Notes: generated by a model from the sequence alone, not told the origin. DNA of 64,000 bases from Streptomyces griseus subsp. griseus (GCF_000720255.1 NZ_JOJE01000040.1:1-64000), one strand, 5' to 3'; positions 19,328-28,098 are shown, counted from the first letter of the stretch. A program made the numbers and translations.

Positions 19328-21025
19328 ATGCGGATTCTGCTTCTTGCCAGCGCGTACAACAGCCTCACCCAGCGGGTCCACGCGGAACTGCGGGACCGGG
19401 GACACCCGGTCGCCGTGGAACTGGCGCTCGGAGACGGCCGGCACCTCACCGAAGCGGTGCGCCGCCACGCGCCCGACCTGCTGATCGCCCCCATGCTGAC
19501 GACCGCCGTCCCCGAAGAGGTCTGGTCGCGGTACCCCTGCCTGATCGTCCACCCGGGCCCGCCCGGCGACCGGGGCCCCTCCTCCCTGGACCGGGCGGTG
19601 CAGGAGGGCCGCGACCGCTGGGGGGTGACCGTCCTCCAGGCGGTCGCCGAGATGGACGCGGGCCCGGTCTGGGCGTCGGCGGAGTTCCCTGTGCCGCCCG
19701 GCGTCGGCAAGAGCGACCTCTACCGAGGCGAACTGGCCGACGCGGCCCTGAAGGCGGTCCTCCTGGCCGTCGACCGCTTCACCTCCGGCACTTACACCCC
19801 CGTCACACCCCCCAGCCACACCTGGCAGCCCTACCTGACCCAGGCCGAACGCCGCATCGACTGGCACACCGACCCCACGGAGACAGTCCTCCGCAAACTC
19901 CGCGCCGCCGACTCCCAACCCGGCGTCCTGGACACCTTCCTGGGCACCGAGTGGTACCTCCACGGCGGCCACCCGGAACCCCACCTCAAAGGCGCCCCGG
20001 GCGAACTCCTGGCCACACGGCACGGAGCCATCTGCCGAGCAACGACAGACGGCGCGGTCTGGATCCCGGAACTGAGACCCAAGCGAGTTCCCGGAGGCCC
20101 GGCAACATTCAAGTTGCCGGCGCAGCCGGCACTTGAGGGGCGCGGGGAACCGCGCGAGAAACCCCCCACCACCCGCACCAAAAGCACAACAGGCGGAAGC
20201 TACTCAGACATCACCTACGAAGAAAAAGGCACCGTCGGCCACCTGACCTTCCGCTTCCCCGGCGGAGCCATGAGCACGGCCCAGTGCCGAAGACTCCTCA
20301 CCGCCTACCGCCACGCCCGGACCCGCCCCACCGACGTCATCGTCCTCGGCGCCAAGAGAGACTTCTTCTCCAACGGCATCCACCTCAACGTCATCGAGGC
20401 CGCCCCCGATCCCGCCGCCGAATCCCTCGCCAACATCGAGGCCATCGACGACCTGGTCGAGGAAATCCTCACCACCACCGACCGCCTGGTCATCACCGCC
20501 CTCCCCGGCAACTCCGCCGCCGGAGGCACGATGCTGGCCCTCGCCGCGGACGAGGTCTGGTGCCGCCGGGGCGCCGTCCTCAACCCGCACTACCGTCTGA
20601 TGGGCCTGTACGGCTCCGAGTACTGGACCTACACCCTGCCCCGCAAGGTCGGCCCGGCGCTCGCCGCACGCCTCACCGAGGAGGCCCAGCCCCTCACCGC
20701 GACCACGGCCCACTCCCTCGGCCTGGTGGACCGCGTCATCGACTGCACACCCACCGAGTTCGCGCACGAGATCACCCGAACGGCCGACCATCTGGCCCGT
20801 TCCGCGAACCTCCCCGCCCGGCTCGGCGCCAAGAAGGCCGCCCGGGAGCGCGACGAGGCCGTACGCCCCCTCAGCGCCTACCGCGCCGCCGAGCTGGAAC
20901 GCATGCGTGCCGTGTTCGACGACCCGGCCGCGCCCTACCACGCCCTGCGCTCCGCCTTCGTCCGCAAGCGTCGGCCGGACGGGACACCGGACCACCTCCG
21001 AACGGAGTGTCCGAATGGTGCGTGA
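19328..21025 (+). CDS. hypX: HypX/HoxX, CO-forming hydrogenase maturation enzyme
   Basis: A 565-aa two-domain protein. Residues 1-~250 resemble formyl-tetrahydrofolate-using enzymes (LIVHPGPPGDRGPSSLD) and residues ~300-550 an enoyl-CoA hydratase/crotonase fold (FFSNGIHLNVIEA, ALPGNSAAGGTMLALAADE). In aerobic hydrogenase systems HypX makes the CO ligand from formyl-THF, by way of formyl-CoA, so that maturation works in air. The linker (residues ~260-290) is encoded by a copy of a common Streptomyces interspersed repeat. It lies 50 bp before the small-subunit gene. Confidence 0.93.
   Translation: MRILLLASAYNSLTQRVHAELRDRGHPVAVELALGDGRHLTEAVRRHAPDLLIAPMLTTAVPEEVWSRYPCLIVHPGPPGDRGPSSLDRAVQEGRDRWGVTVLQAVAEMDAGPVWASAEFPVPPGVGKSDLYRGELADAALKAVLLAVDRFTSGTYTPVTPPSHTWQPYLTQAERRIDWHTDPTETVLRKLRAADSQPGVLDTFLGTEWYLHGGHPEPHLKGAPGELLATRHGAICRATTDGAVWIPELRPKRVPGGPATFKLPAQPALEGRGEPREKPPTTRTKSTTGGSYSDITYEEKGTVGHLTFRFPGGAMSTAQCRRLLTAYRHARTRPTDVIVLGAKRDFFSNGIHLNVIEAAPDPAAESLANIEAIDDLVEEILTTTDRLVITALPGNSAAGGTMLALAADEVWCRRGAVLNPHYRLMGLYGSEYWTYTLPRKVGPALAARLTEEAQPLTATTAHSLGLVDRVIDCTPTEFAHEITRTADHLARSANLPARLGAKKAARERDEAVRPLSAYRAAELERMRAVFDDPAAPYHALRSAFVRKRRPDGTPDHLRTECPNGA
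20110..20190. repeat. Streptomyces interspersed repeat inside hypX
   Basis: The stretch contains a stem (20110-20120 with 20126-20135) followed by AGGGGCGCGGGGAACCGCGC and a C-rich end. This matches, from memory, a short element found in many copies between Streptomyces genes. Here it is in frame and codes for the Pro/Arg-rich linker between the two HypX domains. The exact borders are estimates. Confidence 0.5.
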
Positions 21026-21075
21026 TTGCGTGCCATGTCAGCCTGCTACGGGGGACGCCGCCAGGAAGGGATCCC

Positions 21076-22131
21076 ATGAGCACCGACACCCAGGCCCCCG
21101 CGGCCGTGGAGGAAGTTCACATCCTGTGGACCTCGGAGGGCATGAGCTGCGACGGCGACACCGTCTCGGTGACCGCCGCATCGCTGCCCAGTCTGGAGGA
21201 CGTGGTCCTCGGGGCCATTCCAGGACTGCCCAAGGTCGTCCTGCACAACAAGGTGCTCTCCTACGAAAGTGCCGACGACTTCACCCGGCCCTTCCATCAG
21301 GCCGCCGACGGTGAACTCGGCGCCCCGTACGTCCTCGTCGTGGAGGGCTCGATCCCCAACGAGCGCATCAACGGCGACGGCTACTGGACCTCGATGGGCA
21401 ACGACCCCCGCACGGGCGAACCCATCACCTTCAACACCTGGATCGACCGGCTCGCCCCCGGCGCCTTCGCCGTCGTCGCGATCGGCACCTGCGCCACGTA
21501 CGGCGGTATCCACGCCATGGCGGGCAACCCCACCGGCTGCATGGGCCTGGCCGACTACCTGGGCTGGGACTTCCGTTCGGCCGGCGGGCTGCCCATCGTC
21601 AACGTACCGGGCTGCCCGGTCCAGCCCGACAACTTCATGGAGACCGTGACCTGGCTGCTCTACCAGGCCGCCGGAATGGCTCCGCCCATTCCGCTCGACG
21701 ACCAGCTGCGCCCCACCTGGCTGTTCGGCAAGACCGTGCACGAGGGCTGCGACCGCGCCGCCTACTACGAGCAGGGCGACTTCGCCAAGGACTACAACTC
21801 GCCCAAGTGCCAGGTGAAGATCGGCTGTTGGGGCCCGGTCGTCAACTGCAACGTGCCCAAGCGCGGCTGGATGGACGGCATCGGCGGCTGCCCCAACGTC
21901 GGCGGCATCTGCATCGGCTGCACCATGCCCGGCTTCCCGGACAAGTTCATGCCGTTCATGGACGAGCCCCCCGGGGGCAGTGTCTCCTCCGGCCTCATGG
22001 CCTCCACGTACGGACCGCTGGTGCGCACCATGCGCGCCATCACCAACCGTTCGGTCAACAGAGAACCCAAGTGGCGCCACAACCGCACCGAGCTCACCTC
22101 CGGCTTCGCGCCGCGCTGGCCCGGCAAGTGA
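21076..22131 (+). CDS. hhyS: High-affinity [NiFe] hydrogenase small subunit (group 1h/5)
   Basis: A 351-aa iron-sulfur subunit that carries electrons from the NiFe site. It lacks a Tat signal, so the enzyme is cytosolic or membrane associated from inside, as in actinobacterial group 1h enzymes. The N-terminal cluster motif is EGMSCDGDT: Cys25 is followed by Asp26 instead of the usual CxxC pair, matching the 3Cys/1Asp proximal cluster known for the Ralstonia eutropha actinobacterial-type enzyme. Further motifs are GTCATYGG, GCPVQPDN, HEGCDR and GCPNVGGICIGC. AGGAAGGG precedes the ATG. Confidence 0.96.
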   Translation: MSTDTQAPAAVEEVHILWTSEGMSCDGDTVSVTAASLPSLEDVVLGAIPGLPKVVLHNKVLSYESADDFTRPFHQAADGELGAPYVLVVEGSIPNERINGDGYWTSMGNDPRTGEPITFNTWIDRLAPGAFAVVAIGTCATYGGIHAMAGNPTGCMGLADYLGWDFRSAGGLPIVNVPGCPVQPDNFMETVTWLLYQAAGMAPPIPLDDQLRPTWLFGKTVHEGCDRAAYYEQGDFAKDYNSPKCQVKIGCWGPVVNCNVPKRGWMDGIGGCPNVGGICIGCTMPGFPDKFMPFMDEPPGGSVSSGLMASTYGPLVRTMRAITNRSVNREPKWRHNRTELTSGFAPRWPGK

Positions 22132-22177
22132 CCGCCGAACCCACCCGCACGCCCCTCGTGTGAAAGGAACCCGTCGA

Positions 22178-23968
22178 GTGACGACGAGCCAGGCCGCCCC
22201 CACGGAGCAGCGCACCCTCACCGATGTCGCGTTCGATCCGATCACCCGGATCGTCGGCAACCTCGGCATCTACACGAAGATCGACTTCAACGCCCGCGAG
22301 GTCGTGGAGTGCAAGAGCACCTCCTCGGTCTTCCGTGGCTACAGCGTCTTCATGAAGGGCAAGGACCCTCGCGACGCACACTTCATCACCAGCCGCATCT
22401 GCGGCATCTGCGGGGACAACCACGCCACCTGCTCGGTGTACGCGCAGAACATGGCCTACGGCATCAAGACGCCACCGGTCGGCGAGTGGATCATCAACCT
22501 CGGTGAGGCCGCCGAGTACATGTTCGACCACACGATCTTCCAGGACAACATGGTCTTCGTCGACTACTGCGAACGCATGGTCAAGGAGACCAACCCGGGC
22601 GTGTGGGAGCGGGCCGAGCGCACCCCGGCCCCGCACGCGGACCAGCACGGGTGCCGCACCATCGGCGACATCATGCGCTCGTACAACCCCTTCGAAGGGG
22701 CCACGTACAAGGAGGCGCTCGTCATGAGCCGCCTCACCCGCGAGATGATCTGCCTGATGGAGGGCCGCCACGTGCACCCCTCCACGCTCTATCCGGGCGG
22801 TGTGGGCACGATGGCCACGCCCCAGGTCTTCACCGACTACCTGGTGCGGCTCACCCGCTGCCTCGACTTCATCAAGCGGGCCGTCGCCATGAACGACGAC
22901 GTCTTCGACTTCTTCTACGAGGCGCTGCCCGGCTACGAGGAGGTCGGCCGCCGACGCACGCTGCTCGGTTGCTGGGGCGCCTTCCAGGACCCCGAGATCG
23001 TCGACTACAGCTACAAGAAGATGAACGAGTGGGGCAACCGCATGTTCGTCACCCCGGGCATCGTGGTCGACAACCAGCTCGTCACCACGGACCTGGTCGA
23101 CATCAACCTCGGCATGCGCATCCTGCTCGGCAGCTCCTACTACGAGGACTGGACGGGCGAGGAGACCTTCGTCGACAAGGACCCGCTGGGCAACCCGGTC
23201 GACAAGCGCCACCCCTGGAACCAGACGACCCTGCCCGCGCCGCAGAAGCGTGACCTCGACGGGGGCAACTACAGCTGGGTGATGAGCCCGCGCTGGTTCG
23301 ACAAGCGCACCAACGACTTCCTCGCCCTCGACACCGGCGGCGGCCCCATCGCGCGCCTCTGGGTCACCGCCCTCGCGGGGAAGGTCAACACCCCGTTCGT
23401 GCGCTCCACCGGCCACAGCGTGCAGATCACCCTGCCGAAGACACCGTCCTCGCCCGAACGGCGGCTGGAGTGGACGCCCCCGCCGTTCCCCAACACCATC
23501 GAGCGCAACCGCGCCCGCATGTACTTCGTCGCCTACGCCGCCGGCATGGCGCTGCACTTCGTCGACCAGGCCCTCAACGAGGTCCGTTCCGGCGTCACCA
23601 AGACCTTCCAGGACTTCAAGGTGCCCAAGGACGCGATCGGCGTCGGCTTCCACGAGGCCGTACGCGGCGTCCTCAGCCACCACATGGTCATCCGGGACGG
23701 CAAGATCGCCAACTACCACCCGTACCCGCCGACCCCGTGGAACGCCAGTCCTCGCGACTTCTACGGCACCCCCGGCCCGTACGAGGACGCGGTGCAGGGC
23801 TGCCCGATCTTCGAGGAGAACGGGCCGGAGAACTTCAAGGGCATCGACATCATGCGCACCGTCCGCAGTTTCGACCCCTGCCTGCCCTGCGGCGTCCACA
23901 TGTACCTCGGCGGCGGACGCACCCTCACCCAGTCCCACTCGCCGACTTTCGGCACCCTCGCGGGCTGA
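22178..23968 (+). CDS. hhyL: High-affinity [NiFe] hydrogenase large subunit (group 1h/5)
   Basis: A 596-aa catalytic subunit. The nickel-binding L1 motif RICGICGDNH is at ~73-82 and L2 DPCLPCGVH at 566-574. The remaining 22 residues are the C-terminal extension that the endopeptidase should remove after the L2 His once nickel is inserted. It oxidises H2, and group 1h enzymes do so at atmospheric concentration in resting or sporulating cells. The GTG start at 22178 follows GAAAGGAA; the small-subunit gene ends 46 bp upstream. Confidence 0.97.
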   Translation: MTTSQAAPTEQRTLTDVAFDPITRIVGNLGIYTKIDFNAREVVECKSTSSVFRGYSVFMKGKDPRDAHFITSRICGICGDNHATCSVYAQNMAYGIKTPPVGEWIINLGEAAEYMFDHTIFQDNMVFVDYCERMVKETNPGVWERAERTPAPHADQHGCRTIGDIMRSYNPFEGATYKEALVMSRLTREMICLMEGRHVHPSTLYPGGVGTMATPQVFTDYLVRLTRCLDFIKRAVAMNDDVFDFFYEALPGYEEVGRRRTLLGCWGAFQDPEIVDYSYKKMNEWGNRMFVTPGIVVDNQLVTTDLVDINLGMRILLGSSYYEDWTGEETFVDKDPLGNPVDKRHPWNQTTLPAPQKRDLDGGNYSWVMSPRWFDKRTNDFLALDTGGGPIARLWVTALAGKVNTPFVRSTGHSVQITLPKTPSSPERRLEWTPPPFPNTIERNRARMYFVAYAAGMALHFVDQALNEVRSGVTKTFQDFKVPKDAIGVGFHEAVRGVLSHHMVIRDGKIANYHPYPPTPWNASPRDFYGTPGPYEDAVQGCPIFEENGPENFKGIDIMRTVRSFDPCLPCGVHMYLGGGRTLTQSHSPTFGTLAG

Positions 23969-23979
23969 GGCGGCCGGCG

Positions 23980-24507
23980 ATGACCTGGGAACCCTGGGGC
24001 GACGCGCACGCCCGCGGTCAGGTGGCGCTGGCCGAGGAGCGGCTGTCCGGTCTGGACGCCCTGCCGGACGGCCTCGCCGCCAAGCGCGCCGCGGAGACCG
24101 TCGAGACACTCGTCGGGCTCTACGGCCAAGGCCTGGGCCGGATCACCGCCCACCTGGCGGACCACCCCGACCTGCTGCGGCGGCTGGCCGACGACGAACT
24201 CGTCGGCCACCTCCTCCTCGTCCACGACCTGCACCCCGACCCGGTCGAGACCCGGCTACGGCAGGCCCTCGCCGCCCTGCCCGGCCCTCCGGAGCTGGTG
24301 GAGCTCTCCGGGACCGCCGTACGGATCCGCGTCCAAGGCGGCGGCTGCGGCTCGGCACAGACCGAGCAGGCCGTACGGGACGCGGTGGCCGCCCGGGCGC
24401 CGGAGATCGAGGACGTGGCGGTGGAGAGCGGTGCGGCGGACGGGGCGCTGATCCCCGTCGACGCGCTGTTCCGCGACCGGACGCCCGTCGGCGGAGGCGC
24501 CCGCTGA
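23980..24507 (+). CDS. NifU-like C-domain protein of the hydrogenase operon
   Basis: A 175-aa protein, 11 bp after the large-subunit gene. The C-terminal ~80 residues follow the NifU/Nfu pattern (VELSGTAVRIRVQGGGCGSAQTEQAV) but the usual CxxC cluster pair is reduced to one Cys in GGGCGS. The N-terminal half is helical. It may help deliver or insert iron-sulfur clusters into the small subunit; loss of one Cys makes autonomous cluster binding doubtful unless it dimerises. Confidence 0.75.
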   Translation: MTWEPWGDAHARGQVALAEERLSGLDALPDGLAAKRAAETVETLVGLYGQGLGRITAHLADHPDLLRRLADDELVGHLLLVHDLHPDPVETRLRQALAALPGPPELVELSGTAVRIRVQGGGCGSAQTEQAVRDAVAARAPEIEDVAVESGAADGALIPVDALFRDRTPVGGGAR

Positions 24508-25175
24508 TGAGCGGACTGCGACGTGTGGCCAGGCAGGCCTCCCGGACCGAGGAACAGCAGACCCGGGAGGAGCGGTGCGACCTGTGCGCCGAGCCGCTGC
24601 CGACCGGACTCCCGCACCGCCACGTCCTGCAGACCGCCACCGGCGCGGTCTCCTGCGCCTGTCGCGCCTGCGCGGTGCTGTTCGACCACGGCGCCACCAC
24701 GGCCGGCGGCCACCGGCTGCTTCCGCTGGAGCGGCGCCGGCTCGACGGCTGCCGCATCGACGACGCCGCGTGGGCGGGCCTCGGCGTCCCCGTCTCCCTC
24801 GCCTTCTTCACCCGTTCGGGCGAGACATGCGAGGTCACCGCGGCCTACCCGAGTCCCCTGGGCGCACTGCGCTCCGCCGTCCCCGCGGACAGCTGGCGCG
24901 AGGTCGAGCGGTGCCACCCCGACCTGCCCGAGCACGTCACCGACGTACGGGCGCTGCTGGTGCACCGTGGCCGTGGGGCCGACGAGCACTGGCTCGTCCC
25001 GCTCGACGACTGCTACCGCCTGGTCGCCGTCGTGCGCGCACACTGGAAGGGACTGGACGGCGGCCCCGAGGTGTGGCAGCGGGTCGAGGACTTCTTCCGC
25101 GGACTGACCGAACCGACTCCACCCACCCCACCCACCCCCTTCACCACCGAGGAGGCGTCATGGGCATCACCGTAG
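24507..25175 (+). CDS. DUF5947 family protein of the hydrogenase operon
   Basis: A 222-aa protein. Residues ~24-60 carry two Cys pairs (CDLC and CACRAC) that look like a rubredoxin-like or zinc-binding knuckle; the remainder (WAGLGVPVSLAFFTRS, VWQRVEDFFRGL) is conserved in this family. It is linked to group 1h hydrogenase operons; a role in electron transfer or assembly is plausible but unproven. The start overlaps the previous stop (TGATG). The tail is a Thr-Pro repeat. Confidence 0.8.
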   Translation: MSGLRRVARQASRTEEQQTREERCDLCAEPLPTGLPHRHVLQTATGAVSCACRACAVLFDHGATTAGGHRLLPLERRRLDGCRIDDAAWAGLGVPVSLAFFTRSGETCEVTAAYPSPLGALRSAVPADSWREVERCHPDLPEHVTDVRALLVHRGRGADEHWLVPLDDCYRLVAVVRAHWKGLDGGPEVWQRVEDFFRGLTEPTPPTPPTPFTTEEASWASP

Positions 25176-25366
25176 GCAAACCCGACGTCGAGCCCGACAA
25201 GCCCGCCCACGTGGCGGGCGTACGGCGCGGCAACCACCGGGGACTGATCAAGCACCAGCCGGGACACCGCCGCAACGACCGGACAACGGCCCGCAGCTAC
25301 ACCGGCATCAACGCCAAGCGTCGTAATCCGGTCGACCCGGACATGCCGAACCTGCCCACCCCATGA
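25160..25366 (+). CDS. Small basic protein of the hydrogenase operon (68 aa)
   Basis: A 68-aa basic protein rich in Arg, His, Pro and Asn (GVRRGNHRGLIKHQPGHRR), without membrane segment or signal. The ATG at 25160 follows GAGG and overlaps the DUF5947 gene by 16 nt; its stop overlaps the next start. Function unknown; retention in a tightly overlapped operon argues it is real and acts with the hydrogenase. Confidence 0.7.
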   Translation: MGITVGKPDVEPDKPAHVAGVRRGNHRGLIKHQPGHRRNDRTTARSYTGINAKRRNPVDPDMPNLPTP

Positions 25367-26124
25367 CGGGGTCCCCCGCCCTGTCCGCTCCGGCGGCGGT
25401 GGCGCCGGTCCTGGCGTTCGCCGTCACCGGAGCGCAGGAGGAACCCTTCGCGGCGCTGCCCACCCTCCGCTTCGACCTGGAGATCGCCAGGACCGGCGGC
25501 CAGCCCGTCGGCTCGGTCGCGCTGACCACCGTCGTCCGCATCGACGTCGCCCGCCGCCGCTACGGCCCCGAGGCCCACGAGGCACTCGGCGAACTGTTCG
25601 GCGCGCCCGAACAGTGGGCGACCGGCATGCGCCCCCTGACCTGGGCCCGGACCACCGTCCACGTCCCGCCCTTCGACGACCGCACGACGGTGCGCATCCC
25701 CGTCGAGTGCTCCTACGACACGGAACTGGCCGTCACCAAATACCTGCGCGCGGTCGGCGACGACGGCGACGTGCCGCTCGACTTCCTCTTCAGCGGCACC
25801 GTCTTCCACCGGACGCCCGGCGTGCCCGGGCTCGCCGCCTCCCGCATCTCCTGGTCCGACGGCGACACCCGCTACGCCCTGCCGGCCGCCCTCTGGCACT
25901 CCCTCACCGACCGCTACCACGCGGGCAGCCCCTGGCTGCGGCTGTCCCGCGACACCTACGACCGCCTCGACGCCTACCGCGTCCGAAGCGTCCTCGGTAC
26001 GCCCGACGACGCCGTACGCGCCCTGCTCGACGGCGTCGCACGCCATCGCCCGGACCACCCGGACCACCCGGACCACCCGGACCACTCAGAACACTCGGAC
26101 CACTCGGGGACCACCACCACATGA
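25363..26124 (+). CDS. DUF6084-like hydrogenase-operon protein with His/Asp repeat tail
   Basis: A 253-aa protein of unknown function, probably DUF6084. The core is beta-rich (FDLEIARTGGQPVGSVALTT, VPLDFLFSGTVFHR) and resembles families that always travel with actinobacterial uptake hydrogenases. The C-terminus ends in six tandem tripeptides of the PDH/SDH/SEH type encoded by 9-bp repeats, possibly metal-binding. It overlaps the flanking genes by 4 nt at both ends. Confidence 0.72.
   Translation: MTGSPALSAPAAVAPVLAFAVTGAQEEPFAALPTLRFDLEIARTGGQPVGSVALTTVVRIDVARRRYGPEAHEALGELFGAPEQWATGMRPLTWARTTVHVPPFDDRTTVRIPVECSYDTELAVTKYLRAVGDDGDVPLDFLFSGTVFHRTPGVPGLAASRISWSDGDTRYALPAALWHSLTDRYHAGSPWLRLSRDTYDRLDAYRVRSVLGTPDDAVRALLDGVARHRPDHPDHPDHPDHSEHSDHSGTTTT
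26051..26104 (+). repeat. Six 9-bp tandem repeats coding PDH-type tripeptides
   Basis: Four CGGACCAC(C/T) units are followed by a diverged unit (CAGAACACT) and one more CGGACCACT. They encode His-Asp-Pro/Ser tripeptides at the end of the DUF6084-like protein. Similar units (CTCGGACCACTCCGATC) reappear just inside the next gene at ~26138, so the repeat family crosses the gene boundary. Confidence 0.9.
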
Positions 26125-27143
26125 CCCTCACCGACCTCTCGGACCACTCCGATCTCTCCGACGTCGAGAAGATCACCCGGACCTGCCTGTACGAGGGCTA
26201 CCTGCTCTGGCCCTACCGCAAGTCCGCGCTGAAGAACGCCAAACGCTGGACCTTCGGCGGCGTCTTCCCCGCCGCCTGCGCCGACGTGCTCGGTGAACCG
26301 GCCACCATGACCACCCAGGTGCTCCACGAGGGACCCGCCGACGACCTCACCGTGCGCGTGCGGTTCCTCCAGGTCGTGGACCGCACCGTCGTCCAGGACG
26401 GGCAGCCCGTCGACGAGCTGACCGTGTCGGGGGAGCGGTACGTCAGCTGGCAGGAGGTCACCGAACGCGAGGTCGTGCTGACCGGTGCCCCCGCCGCCGT
26501 GACCGTCGACATCCCCGAGGGCACCGACACCGAGAAGCTGCCCGGCGACGCCGCGAGCCTGGTCCGCGGCTGGCGGCGGCTCTCCGGCACCGTCGAGGTC
26601 ACGGCCGAGCCGGTCGCGGACGGCGTACGCCGGCTGACCGTGCGGATCGCGAACAGTACGCCCGCCCCGGTGCCGGACCCCGGCGACCGGCACGCTCGGG
26701 AGAGGACGGCGCCGTACGCCTTCGTCTCCACGCACACCGTGCTGCACAGCGCGGGCGGCCGCTTCGTCTCCCTCCTCGAACCGCCCGCCGACCTGCGCGA
26801 CCACGCCACCGCCTGCCGCAACAAGGGCACCTGGCCGGTCCTGGTCGGCGCCGACGAGGGGGACGGACGGGCGCGCACGGTGCTCTCCTCGCCGGTCACG
26901 CTGTACGACTTCCCGAGGGTCGCCCCCGAGAGCCCGGGAGACCTGTTCGACGGGACCGAGATCGACCAGTTGCTCGTGCTGAGCGTGCTGAGCATGACGG
27001 AGGAGGAGCGGGCCGAGGCGCGGGCGAGCGACCCCCGCGCGCGCGAGATCCTCGACCGCTGCGCCGGTCTCGGCGTCGATGACCTGATGAACCTGCACGG
27101 CACCATCCGCGAGTTCCGCGCGGCCACCGGGGAGGCACGGTGA
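26121..27143 (+). CDS. Uncharacterised hydrogenase-operon protein (340 aa)
   Basis: Not assigned to a characterised family. It is a soluble protein with a conserved-looking start (CLYEGYLLWPYRKSALKNAKR... region near residue 25), alternating beta segments in the middle and an acidic helical end (FDGTEIDQLLVLSVLSMTEEE). Overlaps of 4 nt with both neighbours place it in the hydrogenase operon, so an assembly or electron-acceptor role is inferred. Its first residues repeat the DHS/DLS theme of the preceding gene's tail. Confidence 0.75.
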   Translation: MTLTDLSDHSDLSDVEKITRTCLYEGYLLWPYRKSALKNAKRWTFGGVFPAACADVLGEPATMTTQVLHEGPADDLTVRVRFLQVVDRTVVQDGQPVDELTVSGERYVSWQEVTEREVVLTGAPAAVTVDIPEGTDTEKLPGDAASLVRGWRRLSGTVEVTAEPVADGVRRLTVRIANSTPAPVPDPGDRHARERTAPYAFVSTHTVLHSAGGRFVSLLEPPADLRDHATACRNKGTWPVLVGADEGDGRARTVLSSPVTLYDFPRVAPESPGDLFDGTEIDQLLVLSVLSMTEEERAEARASDPRAREILDRCAGLGVDDLMNLHGTIREFRAATGEAR

Positions 27144-27913
27144 ACGGCGCATCCTTCCGCCCCGGCACGCGCGTGCGGCTGAGGCCGTCCCGGCGGGCGG
27201 ACATCATGGACTTGGCCCTGACCGGGAGGATCGCCGAAGTCGCCGCCGTGGAGGAGGACTTCGAGGGGCAGGTGCATGTCGCCGTCGTCCTCGAAGGGGA
27301 CCCCGGCCGCGATCTCGGCGCGGCGAGCCAGATCGGCCACCGGTTCTTCTTCGCCCCCGACGAACTCGAACCGCTGCCCGGATCCGAGGGTCGGGCGCCC
27401 GCCCACCGGGTGCTCGTCGCCGGCGTCGGCAACATCTTCATGGCCGACGACGGCTTCGGCCCCGAGGCCGCCACCGCCCTCGCCGGCCGCCCGCTGCCCG
27501 ACGGTGTCCACGTCGCCGACTTCGGTATCCGGGGCATGGACCTCGCCTACCGCATGCTGGACGGCTACGACACGGTCGTCCTGCTGGACGCCACCCCGCA
27601 CGGCCGGCCGCCCGGCACCCTCAGCGTCATCGAGCCCGACCTCGCCACGTTGCCCGCCGAAGGTGCCCCCGAGGCCCACGCCATGGACCCCGTCAAGGTC
27701 ATCGCCCTCGCCCGGCAGCTGGGTGACGGGGACCTGCCCCGTCTGCTCGTGGTCGGCTGCGAGCCCGAGGTCCGTATGAAGGGCGATGAGGTGGACGTCG
27801 TCGTCGGCCTCAGCGAACCGGTCCGCGAGGCCGTGGAGCGCTCCGTGCCCTTCGTCGAGTCGCTGCTCGCCGACATCCTCGCCGCCGCCCGAGAGGAGGT
27901 GAACCTGCCATGA
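27140..27913 (+). CDS. Hydrogenase maturation protease with N-terminal extension
   Basis: A 257-aa protein. From residue ~88 it is a HyaD/HybD/HycI-type endopeptidase: VLVAGVGNIFMADDGFGPE with the acidic nickel-sensing residue, DFGIRGMDLAYRMLDGYDTVVLLDA and the nickel-ligand His in EAHAMDP. It should cut the 22-residue tail of the large subunit after nickel insertion. The first ~85 residues form an extra beta-rich domain (PGTRVRLRPSRRADIMDLAL) not present in the classical ~160-aa proteases. The GTG start overlaps the previous stop. Confidence 0.92.
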   Translation: MNGASFRPGTRVRLRPSRRADIMDLALTGRIAEVAAVEEDFEGQVHVAVVLEGDPGRDLGAASQIGHRFFFAPDELEPLPGSEGRAPAHRVLVAGVGNIFMADDGFGPEAATALAGRPLPDGVHVADFGIRGMDLAYRMLDGYDTVVLLDATPHGRPPGTLSVIEPDLATLPAEGAPEAHAMDPVKVIALARQLGDGDLPRLLVVGCEPEVRMKGDEVDVVVGLSEPVREAVERSVPFVESLLADILAAAREEVNLP

Positions 27914-28041
27914 AGAAAGGCATCTTCATCCCCGCCAACGTAGTGAGGGCCACCGTCGGAGCCGTCTCCGCCGCCCTGGTCCTGATCGCCCTGACGGAAC
28001 TGCCCGAGGCACGCCGCTACTTCAAACTGAAGGGCATGTGA
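27910..28041 (+). CDS. DUF6893-like small membrane protein (43 aa)
   Basis: A 43-residue protein with one transmembrane segment (VGAVSAALVLIALTEL) followed by a basic tail YFKLKGM. This is the pattern of the tiny DUF6893 proteins of Streptomyces. The ATG at 27910 overlaps the protease stop (ATGA), making it the last gene of the hydrogenase operon. It may help tether the complex to the membrane; this is an inference. Confidence 0.72.
   Translation: MKKGIFIPANVVRATVGAVSAALVLIALTELPEARRYFKLKGM
28020..28039 (+). repeat. Copy 1 of a 20-bp direct repeat (3' end of small gene)
   Basis: CTTCAAACTGAAGGG followed by C-ATG; matches 28751-28770 at 18 of 20 positions. It encodes FKLKGM at the end of the DUF6893-like gene. 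Confidence 0.8.
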
Positions 28042-28098
28042 TCCCCGAGAGCGGCTTCGACCTCCTCGCGGCCTGAGGACGTCGTCGAGCGAAGGCGG

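Noticed and set aside
26051..26104. CRISPR-like array
   Set aside because: Units are 9 bp, directly adjacent and coding; there are no spacers or cas genes.
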